Translations under genes and position numbers: made by a program
Notes under the pieces: generated by a model
Databases searched by the model: none
The model's input: only the letters and a program-made list of their open reading frames with translations
What the model was told of the DNA's origin: nothing
NCBI GenBank assembly: GCA_963576735.1
Contig: OY755170.1
Location: forward strand, 20,506,875 to 20,570,874
Reading direction: 5' to 3'
Source: Bedellia somnulentella
Taxonomy: Eukaryota; Arthropoda; Insecta; Lepidoptera; Bedelliidae
DNA: 64,000 nt
In this document: piece after piece, positions 45,801-60,800 of the stretch
How positions within the stretch are numbered: position 1 is the stretch's first letter
Layout of the letters: every line of letters begins with the position of its first letter

Positions 45801-48800
45801 ACGCCACCCGCTCCAATAAGATAGACCAAAACAATAAAAATATGCTGGATCCCCCATATTGATAACGGGAATTCCTTATTTGAATTCACACACAATTAAA
45901 TTATTTTATACATATTCATATTTAAATTTATACAAATCTATCGAACCGTGTCAGATATTCTACGATTGACTTCGTCGTTCTTTAGAAATGGATACTAACT
46001 TAAGGTAAATCTATAACTATAACTTACAGATTGTGAGTGTCCAAATGCAAATAGAAGTCGTGGGTGATGATGAGGACGTAGATGGTGGTCACGAGGAAGA
46101 AGATGATGCTCTTCACCACGGTCATCAGGATTTGGTGGACAGCGCAGGCCAGCATAGTCATCAACACGATTTGGAGATAGTGCTGCCAAATTTATAACAT
46201 GACTTGGTTTACTAATATTTTTGAATTATTAATTATGTTTAAGAGGCTATATTTAGTAAATTAATCAAGTCATTCATGATTGTACCCATATCGTGGCAAA
46301 GTAGTTCTTCTTACAGTTAAGTTCATCTGACTGTAACGTGTTTCAATTTGTCAAATAAATATAGAATTTAAATGAGCATACCTCATGGTTTTTGAGATGC
46401 ATGCTCTGGTTTCGCAAAGCTTCGTCGGAAAATACAGCGGAGTATACCTAGGAAAAAAAAAATCTAATTAGTTCTCTTAATTCACACAAAATGAACAATT
46501 TAAAAATTAATATAAACGGTTCATTTTATAATACATACATACATATTCTCACGCCGTTAGTTCCCATTGGGGTAGGCAGAGACTATCGATCGCCACTTTG
46601 TACGATCCTGGCATACCTCTCTGGCTTCGTTTACATCCATCAATCTTTTCATACATGCTCTTTTATTCTTCATACTGCGGACACCTGCCTTTTTGAGCAC
46701 ATGTTCTATTTGATCCAAATGTGTCCTCCGAGGTCGTCCTCTACTAACATTACCTTCCACATTGGCTCTATATATCTCTTTCACCAATTTACTGTCATCC
46801 ATCCTCTCTATGTGCCCAAACCATCTCAACATTCCTTTTTCTATCTTTCTTAAAATATCATCTTTTACACCACACCTTTCACGAATCACATCATTCCTCA
46901 CACGATCACATAACCTTACATTCCACACTTTTCTGAGGGATCTCATTTCTACTGCATTCACTCTACTTTCATGCTTCTTCTGCCACACCCAACATTCACT
47001 GCCATACATAAGCGTAGGAACGAGGACAGCATCATGCACAGCCATTCGGGCCTTTTCAGACACCGACTGACTGGACATTAGACAATCCAGTGCTCCATTT
47101 ACCGCATTACCCTTTTTCACTCTTCTCTCTATAATCTTCATCACACTTTCCATCCCTAGTAAACAAACTTCCCAAATATACAAACTCTTTCACTTGTTCC
47201 ACTTTCTTACCATTAATCTCAATCACGCATTCGGTCATATTCACCTCTCTCTCAAAAACCATAGTTTTTGTTTTATCCACATTCACCCTCATTCCCTTTT
47301 TTTCAAAAGACGCACATGCAATATTCATCATCTCTTGCAGCTCTTCCACCGATGATGCAAGTAGCACTTGATCGTCGGCATATAAAAGGCATTTAATGAT
47401 GAATCCACCCATTCTCAATCCATAATCACTTTCACGCAACTCTGTTAAACAGTCATCCATGAACAAATTGAAGAGCCACGGGGAAGCTACACAACCCCGT
47501 TGGACACCCCGAGAGATCCCGAACCAGTCAGTATTTTCCCCGTTTACTCTCACACATGCACTGGAATCCTCATAGAGTGATACCAGTGCACGTATAAGTC
47601 GACTCCCCAAACCGAACTTGGATAACACCTCCCATAAACACTTTCCTACCACCCTATCATACGCCTTTTCTAAATCAATGAAGGAAACGTAATTTACGTA
47701 AATGTTGTTTAATCATAAATGTTTTTTATATTATAATTTAATTATAATGTTATAATTATACTTTTAAAAATAAGAAAATTAGAAGGAGAGAACTAAATCA
47801 ATGAAGTAGAGCAATACACCCTTCGGTTCTTAGCTAAGAACTTTTCGGTGATGCTCCTTAAAGAGAAGATTTGGTCCATACATCCCATTCCCTTTCTAAA
47901 TCCTGCTTGCACATCCCAAATTTTATCATCCGTTTCATTCATCACTCTTTCAATCAAAACCTTTGCATACAATTTACCGACAATGCTGAGTAGGCTAATT
48001 ACACGGTAGTTTCTAGCCTCCTGGTGTGACCCCTTTCCTTTATATAAAGGCACAATTACCGCTTTGCACCAGTCTTGTGGCACTTTGCCACTCGACCAGC
48101 ATTTTTGGAAAAGGAAGTACAACCAGGAAGGCACCACCCCTTTACCAGCCCTCAGCATTTCAGTGTTGATCCTGTCATACCCTGCCGCTTTTCCTATTTT
48201 CATACTTTTCATTGCTTTCATTATTTCTTCCATACTGATCTCACTGTCACTAAAGTCACCCATAACGTCGTTCCAATCAACATTACTGCCGATTGGCAAA
48301 GAAATGGATGTATCCTCTTTTTCAAAGAGTCCCTCAAAATATTTCTTCCATACTCGCCTTATGCTACTTTCATCCGTCGCCAATTCACCCTGTTCATCTC
48401 TCAATACATTCACTCTCGTGTTTTGGGAAACTCCCTTTTCTTTCCGGATATATTTCCAGAACAACTTTTGGTTATTCCGGAAATTAACGGAGAGTTTCCT
48501 CTCACACCATTCTATCAGATCACGCTTTTTCTTTTCTATTTTCTTCTTAACCTCATTCTTAACACTCTTATATTCATCTTCACTATTCTTCACTACATCA
48601 TCTGTTACTCTCGCATCCATTCGTTTACTAGCTTTAATCGCTAGTAAATCTAACCAAGCTTTCTTCTTATCTCCAACTGCCTCTTTCACATCTTTATCCC
48701 ACCAACTTGTACATTCATTTTATAATAGTAATAGTTCAATAAAAAATATTGCATTGTATTATGTCAACGTCAACAGAAATTTTGTTAATGTATACATACC

Positions 48801-51800
48801 ATAAAGAATTTCGCTTGAAAAGCAATTATGCCAACAACGATCAAGGACATTAACTGAGCAATGTAGCGATCTTCATGAACAGACTTCGATATCTTGGCCA
48901 GAAACGTTGGTATCCACTGTAAAAAAAACATACACAGGTTTAAACGGATAATTCGTTTTTTTAAAGAAAATATAATAAATCATTTCCATCTATAGCTTAT
49001 GTATGTGTTAATGTGTTTTTCAGGCACCATCTAATGTCGATATCTAAAATATGATTATTTCATTGAAAAAAAAAAACATTAAATAGTCTAAATTACCTTT
49101 AAATCTGCAGCAAAGCTGACGAATGTAATGGCCATTACCAGGAGAGAATTAAATAAAATTACGCAGTATGAGAGCAGAGACCTGAAATGTAAAATAATGT
49201 AAGAATCTCCAATCTTGCAATTGTCAAATAGGGGTTGAAAAAAAAACTGTTGTTCATTTCATTACACATGGATTAGGTAACCGCAAGACACGTAACAATT
49301 ATTAGACCTAATAGTCTACTATTGGCGGTCCACAACTTTGGTACTGTCTTCCTTACCTACCTTCCTTTCTTCTCTAAACATTTTTAAGCATTAAGATAAA
49401 AGCGGGTATGAAAAGTTATTAGAACTTATTTATTTGTATGACTTATTAGTTTTTTTCATGGTGTGCATTAACTAAGTTGTTTTTTTATGGAGCAATTGAA
49501 AAGAAAAAAAAAAGTAATCATTTATTCATTGCCTTAGGGAATAATAAAACATTACAATCAGAACAAAGTACACACACATTTTAACAAAAAACAAAACAAA
49601 AAAATATAATTCAAAAACATTTAGAGACATTAGAGAGAATTAAAGTCCCCTCAAAGGCAAAGAAAAGGTTGCTGACTCAGCATTTATTAAAGGCATAGCC
49701 TTTGAAACTGGTTTTCAGTCAGAACCGTTGTGTCATGCCACGGACCTGAGCAAAAAGTATATATATAAATTGGACACAGGTATATATTATATAGATGAAT
49801 GGTATACAAACATGTCGAAGCAGATTCTCTCGATGACTGTAATAGCAAGGAAGATCAGAATGGTGCACGCAAAGTACGCCCTCACCATGTGGTCACGCTC
49901 CATACGGAACTACGAACAAGAACAAATTAAAAATATTTCATATAAAATTAATAGGTGCCTGTTTCACTTTGTATCCTTCCTTCGATTCACAATATTACTT
50001 ATTGGTGGAGCTCTCAAATATTTAAAAAAATACTTCGCATCTAGATAGTCCCCGCTTACCCCATTAATAATTAAAGGTGAGTAGTCAGTATAATAACGAT
50101 AACCATGAATATCTACTAAACTTTACGCTGTTTTCAAAGTCACTTAAAATTACAATCCTATAATACAAATGTATTTCCAATCCAATTTAGGGTGTTTTTT
50201 GCGAATATTTGTGAGAAAAAAGCTGCTTTCATTTGAATGCTTAAGATCCTTAGTGCTTTAAATGAGATCATAAATCACTCCCAGTCCATATTAGGCGTGG
50301 AATTCACTTGATTGCCAATCTTGATATATTCTGTCCCCAATCCTGAGCATTGAGCATTAAGAGGTAAAAATGGAAACTTCATCTTCCGATTATTAGTGAT
50401 GATGATTATTATTTTGTAAACATAAAAGATTTGAAGAATAACTTTAATCTGAACATCACGTGACTTTATACCATCTAGTGCTCTTCATTGTCATCATCCT
50501 ACTTATGTGATATATGATCCTAACCGTATGCTCGCTATGAAAAGCTACGGACGCACACGGCTAAGTGCGAACTCCATCAAGTGGGTGTCCATACGAAAGC
50601 TTCTCTATTGAACACGTCAACTTTGAAGTCAATCACGTACGTATGGTACTGAGACAAAACTTGAGTACATACTCATACAAGCTCAACGGCAAAAGACATA
50701 AGTAACATCACAATGGTTATAAGTAATGAGGCGGCTAGTAGCTAATCTGCTAAAAAGTACATAAAAAGGTGATACTGTAAATAAAATATTCAATAATAAC
50801 CTTTTTCTCGAGTTCAGGGTTCCGGAAGATAAGAATGAACGGATAGCAATGTTCGGAGCGGAGACGGTCGATAGAACGGGCATCGATGGCCTTCATCAGG
50901 TATTCGTTGACTTCATCCTCGGGTTGTTTCACTTCAGCGTTGTTCTCAGTGCCACCGTTCCTACAGATTAAATATACATACATACATATACTCACGCCAT
51001 TATATCCCGTTGGGCTGGGCAGACAAATTAATCGCCACTTCGTATGATCCTGACAAACCTTTCTAGCCTTGTTTACATCCATCAATCTTTTCATACATGC
51101 TCTTTTATTCTTCATATTTCGGACGCCGGCCTTTTCGAGCACACTCTCTATTTGGTCCAGGTGTGTCTTCCGTGGTCGTCCTCTACTCACATTACCTTCC
51201 ACATTGGCTCTAAAGATTAAATATAACAGGGTTTAAACATACATACATAGCCGCAAGACAATAGTGTATTCACTGTTAAGTCAGTATTCCATACCACAAG
51301 CTCAATTCTGGACCACGGTTGGAGTATGTATATGTGAATAATGGATTTCTGTTCTGCATTTCCAATTAAAAGCTATTACTAGTGTTAGGATCAGTCAGGT
51401 GTAGGTGTCGGGATAACGAGGTCCGTCATGTTAATTAATACTGGCCAAAGGCAGTTTGGATTGCAGACTCCGATTCGTAATGACACTTTCAGATAAAGCG
51501 ATTGCAAATTACTGAAACGAAATAACTAGTACGAAATTGCCTCTTAGTTTTGTACTGTTTATACCTTTAGCAACAGAGTGTGAAGTATATACCAAGAAAT
51601 ATTAAGGAAAATAGAACAGCAACTATATTTTACTATTTTCATATATACTGAGAAATGAGAATGAGAATCATACCTGGATAATATTTTTATAATTATTAAT
51701 CATATTTTTGATATAACTGAATATTAAGTACATTGTACAACTTCAACCTTCAATATTTGATAAAGAACATTATATTTGCCTATAGCTCATGATATTTTTA

Positions 51801-54800
51801 TTATAATTATAAAACAGTGTTCTTGCATTCACTTTAAAGGTCTAATCAACTGAAATGTTGGAATTTCTTAAGGTATTTCGCAAAACATTTCTTACCTTGA
51901 AGGCGTTCCTTGAGAGCCGTGGCCCATAACTCGCATTTCTTTGGATATATTCCCGTTGCCAACAGCTGCATTGGGTTTCTTGTCCTATAAAAAAAATACA
52001 TTTAGCCCTAATTACATTCTTCCGTCGTCATTGATTTAAACGGGATATCTTCCTTTAATAAAGTTGCGATTTTTTTTTCTTAATTTGCTGATTCTTGGCT
52101 ATAAAATAATAATTGCATCTTTGCCAGGTAATATAAATCTTTATGATGTTAGTAGAAATGAATTTTATAAATATTGGTTAGTCTTTCAATTCTGTTTTTA
52201 ACTGTTTTTAGTATATATTATTTCGGTTCCTCTATTTAAGATTTTTCAAAAAATACATTTAATATAAATAAAGATTACAAATATATTTTCCCCAGAAAAC
52301 ATCAATGATAAGTGAAAACATCAATGACAAGTGAAAAAGTTCGTAAGACTTTCATAAGTACGATAATAATCTGTGTTCTAATACCCATTGTTAGATATAC
52401 ATGATTATAATATCTAATTGAATAATTTTCCGTAAAACAAATAAGGATTTCGTAAAATCACCACCTGGAAAATATCCGTTTCCATTTAAGACAATATTAA
52501 CTAACAGTAAAATAATTATTAAAAAAGGTGTCCCTTATACAACATCGTTCTAAATAAGCAGTGAAAATTGAATGGAACAAGTATATCATATTTGGAATGC
52601 TAAATTGATACTCATGTGCTTAATAGCTTCCACAAGCCACATAGCTCGTTGCCCCAAATTAAGGACACTTCCGACTGAGCAGTCCGAATGTGGCTTAAAA
52701 TACAAGATATTTCATCATAAATGCAAAATTGAGAAATGGAACATTACCTGAAGGCTAATCAAATAACATGTGGACCCTATTTAAAAATTCATATTTTTAT
52801 ACATAACTTTATGTTTTTAAGTTCTGTTTTTTTATGACGATAGTTTAGGTAATGCGATATGTTGAGAGAATGAATAAATGACATTTATATTTTCATCAAT
52901 AAGTACCATACATAGAATTTTCTTAGTTGAATGTGGTATTTTTTTTGTAGTAAGCGCGGTTCAAAGGACAGAAAGAATAAAAGCGGTAAAGTTAGGATGA
53001 ACCTTGTATTGGGATATGAGATTACCGAAACCACAATTTGTGTTTCTTTTCGTGAAAAATATAACTAATTAATTAATTTTTCTCGTGAGAAATATAACGA
53101 GTTTTATATATTTAGACACTACCTACATACGTAAATACATATACTCACAGCTATAAATTCCTAGAAGGGGTAGCCAAAGCCAAGGAATTAGAAATTTCTC
53201 AGCCACTTTAAGAAAATTATGTGGGGAAAAGATGGTAAAATAAAGGTTGTTGGTGATGGGTCTCCAACCGCATCGCCTTCGCCATCGTTAGTCGCCTCTT
53301 TCGTACACCCACCGAAAGAAATGGGGTAGTGCTATTCTAAGCCGGCACTACACAGCATACTAGTAGACACATAAGTGCGTACACAAAGCAAACATTTGAC
53401 ATACGTAAGAGGCGACTAACGGTATTGGGGCTTTTAAGTGATTTTTGAGCGATGCGGTTGGAGACCCATCACCAACAACCTTTATTTCACCATCTTTTCC
53501 CCACGCAACTTCCATAGGTGGCTGAGGAATGTCTCACTCCCTAGCTCTTGCTACCCCTTCAAGGGATTTATAGCCGTGAGTATATGTATGTGTGTATGTA
53601 CAAAGCAAACAATCGCGCACATTCTTCTAAGTACAGCAAAGTCCAAGTACGGGTACGGGCGTTGCCAAAATTAGACAAACACATTTCAAGGTAGTTGTAA
53701 ATTACTACTTTTTTCACACTTTGTCAAATACGTTAGAATTTATATGGATAGATAAGACATAAAACAAAGCAAATGATCTTGTCCTATACACTAAAGCCAA
53801 ACTATGTAATGTTCAGCGTACTTATCGTACTTCCGAAACAGATTTATTTACGCCATCGTCGGCGAGCCGTGATCACGATTTTCACACTTCTTTGAACTTT
53901 CAAAGAATTTTCTCCAACTACTACAGCTAAGTGGAAGCTGTTTTCAATCTGAATCAAGTTTCACGAGTGAAATAGGAAAGAACTCCTACATTCTGTGAAC
54001 AGAGCTGAAAGAAACTCAACCGGAAAAAAGTTTAACGAACTCTTGAATAATGAATCGAAGCAATGTACTTTAAGAGAAAGCGTAAACACAAACATACACC
54101 AATTCAAGTACGATTACTCGCGTTTAAAACGCTTAAAATAGAGTGAGTAGAAAGTCAGCGTTATCGGTTATGGCTAGGGAGAACCTAGTGGAGTAAAAAA
54201 TACAAGTGATGAATGCTTCAGTAACTCAATACATTTGAGTCTTAACGGGAAATGATAAAATAATATACTTACTATATAATTATAAAATTTAAAATGTGTC
54301 ATCAATTGTAAGAAAGACAGTTGTAACAGTTTTTTGGAATTATGTAATTTAAATACTTTTAATCAAAATTACTTTTATTACTACAATATTGTAAATCCTA
54401 AAATACTTCGAAATATGTTTCTTGGTGAAGTTTAGCTTAGATAATACTTAATACTAGCCTCAAAGTATTGTTTGCATGAAATATGTTCACATATTTTAGC
54501 GGCGGCATGAACTATAACGATTGCGGTCAAAGGTCTACATTCTAAATGATTTAGTGTTTCATTCTAGCGCGAAGCGTCTAAGTGACATACACGTACGGTA
54601 CGCAATATCGTCCCTAAAGTTATGTAAACCCATTCGTTTTATGAAACTAAAACTGATATTTCTTCATTAATCATTTTTTTATTCCAATCCCACATACAAA
54701 TAAAAAATCACTTGTGAAGCTTCCGTATATATTTTAGTTTTCTACAAATGAATGTTTTTTTATACTATAAAATATCATTGTATTTAAAGCTAAAACTTTA

Positions 54801-57800
54801 CTTTTGATATTTATTATATTCAAAAGAAATCATTGTTTTCAATGTCAAGCAACATGAATAAGTTTCAGATAGGAACTTACATATTTCTTTATTAAGATAT
54901 GTAAATGTCAGGATGAATTGACTGATCTCATAAAAGCACTAAAATTAATATTTTTATCTTTATGTTTAAATGTATAAAATATTTATTTGTCCGCAAATAA
55001 TAAACGCCGTCATTAAAGCGATAGTTCATTGGATATTTGTAGTAATATTGTAGCTAGCTTAAATTTCAATATGACGTTATTGCAGAGAATTGCCTGGATT
55101 TCAAGACTAATGGGACTGAACCAACAACGTGCTAACACTACACCACCATTTATCATTTAGTTCCAGCAATGTTTCAACGCAAAATAATTGTCATTGATGC
55201 ATGACCACATCGATACGAGAACTAAATCTGAACCGAAATTCGAAGTCGACAGTTCCTGATCGATGTACCGTACATCATGAACATACTGGAAACATTGTTT
55301 GATACTTTGACAAGTTGATTAACAACATTTACCTACTATCACGTAAATTCGTCTAATTAATAGTTTAGCCCCCGTTACTCCGTTGTTTCAAACTTCGTAC
55401 TATGATCTAAAATGGGACCTTAGTACGAACTGCAGTATGTAATATTTTGAAAATTAACCAATCTTTTTCTGAGCGTCAATGATTTTCCCTGCACTCACAT
55501 TTGCTTAAATACTTTCAAACGCAATTGGATTATCCAGATGTTTTAAAATACATATAAATGTAACAGTGAAAACTCATCTATACTAATATTATAAAGCTGA
55601 AGAGTTTGTTTGTTTGAACGCTAGGATCTCAGGAACTACCCAATCAAATTGAAAAATTATTTTTGTGTTGGATAGTCCATTTATTGAGGAAGGTTTTAGG
55701 CTATATATCATCACGCTGCGACCAACAGGAGCAAACTATCAGCGAATAATGTTGCAAAAACGGGGATAATTATTCATACTAAGGCTTCCGTTGTGTGCGC
55801 TGCGTAAACGGTTTAAGTTACCCAAAAAAAATGTATTAAAGAATTATTTCTCTTTAAATGATCTAAAAAAATGCCCGCGAGAGTATATGTCTAACTTTTA
55901 AGTTTCACTTACTATAACCATTTTTATGGTAAATAAATTGGTCGAATTTAATGCATAATTGCCATAATGTTTTATGAACATAATATTAATCTTTATCCAA
56001 ATAAATATGTTGTTGATTGAGAGTATTTAATTGAGAACAAAATTGTCCTTGACATCACTTAATTTAAATAAACATCTTAGAAGATAAAAATTACTCCGTA
56101 ACAAAATTTACACGCGTGCATGAAGCGCAAGACAAGATGCTGCGCTGGCCGGCGAGCGAGGTCACCTGCGCGAGAAGCTTATGTTTAAGCCTCATCCTTC
56201 ATCCTCCTCCAAGTTTAGATGTTTGTGTGTTTGTAGCTAAATAAAATTTACAGGAAGCCAGATAATGATCCCAATTAATACAATAGGACACTTTTTATCC
56301 CAGAAAAATTAAGAGATCAATAAATTTTCTTAAAAAATTGTTAAACAGACTAAGAATCAATGCTCAGCCGAAACTACTATACTTATAAACTTAAAATTTA
56401 TAAAGTGAAAAAATTGTGAGGACACTATGAAAAACACCTTTTTTCTCATCGCATGACAGAGACCCTCAACAGGTCAGTTAAATATTTCAGTTTGACGACG
56501 TGAAAGTCTACACTTTTGACAGTACGAAGTCTGTGGGGTCAGCTAGTAAATAGTAAAACTAAAATTAACTACGAAAATCAGGTAAACGTATATCTGACTG
56601 GTTGTGAGACCATTTATTCATTCTTCATTTATTATCAGGGTCGCAAATAGGTAAAATTGAGCAAAAAATATAGTATAAGATATATATAATTTTATAAAGT
56701 AAATAATAATATTTTTATTGGTTAAGTATGATACACAAAAGAATATGCAACATGAATATAAATGTTATCTTACCACACGGCTCATGTCATCCGGTACAAT
56801 GAGGAAGGTCTCGATATTGTGGTCTTTCAAATAAGCGTTCCTCTGTCCACCGTTTCCTGGTTCCACCTGGTAGTCGCCGTCAAGACATTGTAGTGTTTCC
56901 TTTGTGATGTGCACACGCCTGTCACATGAAATACTATTATTGTACTACTTATTATTTATATATATGAACAATACAATTCCTTAACCAAATTGAATAAATA
57001 TTAATGTTTATTTAGAATATTTACTATTGGATTGATGTACAATATAAAAAAAACTTAATGTTGAAGATTAAAATTTATGAAATAATCGTTTATTATTATT
57101 GTTTCGAAAATTCTGTAGTCATATTGAACACTGTTAGCACTCGAATAGTGATGTCCAACCAAATGCCATTCCCTCACTATCGATAACTCGTAGTTATATA
57201 TACGAGTAAAGCAGTGAATATGTTACCAAGGTATGCCGCCGCTCTCGATGTAGTTGGCCAGAGTGACGTCGTTGGACTAGACATCGAATTGCCACTTGCA
57301 TGTCACTCAAGTAGCAATGTGAAAGCAGATACGATTTTCTCCCTCTTTATAAACTAGCAGCAATATAACAAGCAGTAATATGCTGTGTAGTGTCGGCTTA
57401 GAATAGCACAACCCCATTTCCTCCCTAAGGTGTACCTAAGAGGCGACTAAGGGTGTTTGGGGCTTTACAAGGAATTTTTGGAGCCCTTTCACTAACAAAA
57501 AACCTTTATTTCACCATCTTTTCCCCTATGGAACTTTCAAAAGTGGATTAGGAACTTCTAATTCCTTAGCTCCGGCTACCCCTTCTTGGGATTTATATGT
57601 GTGAGTATAAGTATTTATGTATGTACGTTACCCAGGAATACCGCCGCTCTCCATGTAGTTGGCAAGAGTGACGTCGTTGGACCAGACATCGAATTGCCAC
57701 TTGCGGAGGCCCAGCACTACGCAGTGCACGCGCCCGGTGTGGATCCCCACACGCATGTTCACGTTCACGGCTAGTACTTCGCGAACCAAACTACGTGAGA

Positions 57801-60800
57801 ATAATGGTAATTTATTAAGTTAGAAAAAACATATTGATAGAGAAAATTAATGAAATTTTATTGGTCAGCGTCTTTTTATTTAAATATTGTAATTTATTGT
57901 CAAGCCTTCTAGGGCACTGGTGTCGATAACAATGATGGTTTATTTAATTTAGAATTTTCTAAAATCTAAGTACACTGATGTGACACTACACGTAGAATAG
58001 CACTACCTTATTACTTCCTGTGAGTGTTCGAAGAAGACGACTTAGGGTATTTGGTTTTTTAAGTGTTCTTTGGGCGGTAGGGTTGGAGAACCATCACCAA
58101 ACCATTTAATTTAGTCTTTTCCCCACTCAACTTCCAAAAATGGCTGAGAATTTTTTGTTTCCGAAACTCTGGCTACCCCTTTTAGGGATTTGAAGCCGTG
58201 AGTACATTTATATGTATGTACGTAAGAAATACGATATCATACACATATGAAATAACAATTAAAAGTTACAAGTTCAAGTGTTTTCGAAAACCAACTCAAA
58301 TATAAACTTTCGAAAAGTGGAGAAGTGAAAATCGGCGGCAAAATGGTTACAAGATTCACGGCACGGAAGAAGCGGTGAGTTTCGTCACGGCAAAGTTTTG
58401 TTCAGAAATAGTTAACAAGTTGCGGTGGCAACCGTTTGGCGGCAGGACAGACGCCAGTTGCTTGTGCAGATTATAAATGTGTTGACTTTTACTTCATTTA
58501 ATTATTCAATTTCTTTTTTACAAAAGTTATAACAAGTTTGTTATTAAATATTATATTCTAAAGAAACAATTTACAAAAGTTGGAAATTAGAGCTACTTAC
58601 TTGTGCTGTGCAGTGTCAGCTTAGCACTACCCCATTTCTGCTAGTGGGTGTACGTAAGAGGCGACTAATGGTACTGGGGCTTTTAAGGGATTTTTGGGCG
58701 ATGCGGTTGGAGACCCATCACCAACAATCTTTATTTTACTATCTTTTCCCCGCTCAACTTTCCAAAAGTGGCTGATGAATTTCTAATTCCTTAGCTCTGG
58801 CTACCCCTTCTAGGGAATTATAGCCGTGAGTATATATATGTATGCATGTTTGATTTGAAACACTAAAATTGTAGATGGATATATTTAATGTTTCAGTAGA
58901 AGAGATATAGTTATTTTTTTAACTCATTCTCACTTTATGCGTATGCGTTAGTTCACATTGGGGTAGGCAGAGACTATCGATCGCCACTTTGTACGAGCCT
59001 GGCAAACCTCTCTGGCTTCGTTCACATTCATCAATCTTTTCATACATGCTCATTTATTCTTCATACTTCGGACACCTGCCTTTTTGCGCACATTTTCTAT
59101 TTGATCCAAATGTGTCCTCCGAGGTCGTCCTCATTGGCTCTATATATTATCTCTTTCAACAATTTACTGTCATCCATCCTCTCTATGTGCCCAAACTATC
59201 TCAACATTCCTTTTTCCATCTTTCTTACAATATCATCTTTACACCACACCTTTCACGAATCACATCATTCCTCACACGAGCACATAACCTTACATTACAA
59301 ACTTTTCTGAGTGATCTCATTTCTCCTGCATTCACTCTGCTTTCATGCTTCTTCTGCCACACCCAACATTCACTGCCATACATAAGCGTAGGAACGAGGA
59401 CAGCATCATGAACAGCCATTCCAGCCTTTTCGGACACCGACTAGACATTAGATTATCAGTGCTCCATTTACCGCATTACTTTTTTTCGCTCTTCTCTCGA
59501 TATCTTCATCACACTTTCCATCCCTAGTAAACAGACTTCCTAAATATTCAGACCCTTTCACTTGTTCCACTTTCTTACCATTAATCTCAATCACGCATTC
59601 GGTCATAATCTCCTCTCTCAAAGAAACCATAGTTTTGGTTTTCTCCACATTCCCTTTCTTTCAAAAGACGCACATTTAATATTCACCATCTCTTGTAGCT
59701 CTTTCACCGATGATGGAAGTAGCACTTGATCGTCGGCGTATAAGAGTGTATTTGTGTTAAGTGTAGTGTTTTTTTTTTTTAATTTATATCAAGTTTAGGT
59801 CATAAGTACTTTGTAAGTGTGTTCTTACTTTTTGAATAAAAATTTTTTCTTCTTCTTCTTCTTCATTTAATGATGAATCTACCCATTCTCAATCCATTAC
59901 ATCTATCCTGACTTTTTATTCCTTAATATTCAAAGTAACAAAGACAGCGATGTAAATCGAACAAAACAACAATAAAATCATTTCCTTGCACGTTTCGCAA
60001 TCTCTTTTTTATTATTTTATGCCGCGTAGTGTCGGCTTAGAAAAGCACTACCCCGTTCCTACCAATGGTACGTAAGAGGCGACTAACGGTATTGGGACTT
60101 TTAAGGGATTTTTGGGCGATACCGTTGGAGACCCATTACCTTTACTTTACAATCTTTTCCCCACTCAACTTTCCAAAAGTGGCTGAGGAATTTCTAATTC
60201 CTTTACTCTGGCTACCCTTTCTTGGGATTTATAGCCGTGAGTATATGTGTATTAATTTTATCCATAAACACTAAATTAATTTATTTCATTAAGCTGTGAC
60301 TTTAGAAAGTGCCGGTAAGTGGAGTTAGGTATTAAATGGTGAAGTTTGCAAAGTGTTTCTTCACGCCACGTTATCGTCCGACGCCTAGCAACTGCAGTTG
60401 CGTGTTTACAACTAACTTGGGAAGATTTATTGAACTCATTCGACACGTGTTAAGTGTTTGTCTGATACGAGTATAGGAAACAACGAACCTACCATATGGG
60501 GTGAATTGGCCATAATCAACGACACTAGCCTGGCGCAGGGTGGCGGGTTAACGATTAATACTATCATTATAACTTGGACCTATTTACTTTACATGCTCTT
60601 AAAAATTTCATTCAAACAGGCACTGCCAGGTTCCCCACAAAACAAACAAAACCAGGGTGCCCCTGAGATATATCAAATTCTTGATTCCTTTATAAAATGA
60701 AATAAATAAAATATACAAAATAGCACTTACGCAATAGCGTCAATCATGTCCAGTCCCATTTCGACGCAACACTTGGCATGGTCGTCCCGAGCCTCGGGCA

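Noticed and set aside
48064..48804. Long plus-strand frames opposite the RTE copy
   Set aside because: Antisense shadows of the reverse transcriptase, with the same biased composition as other antisense RTE frames.
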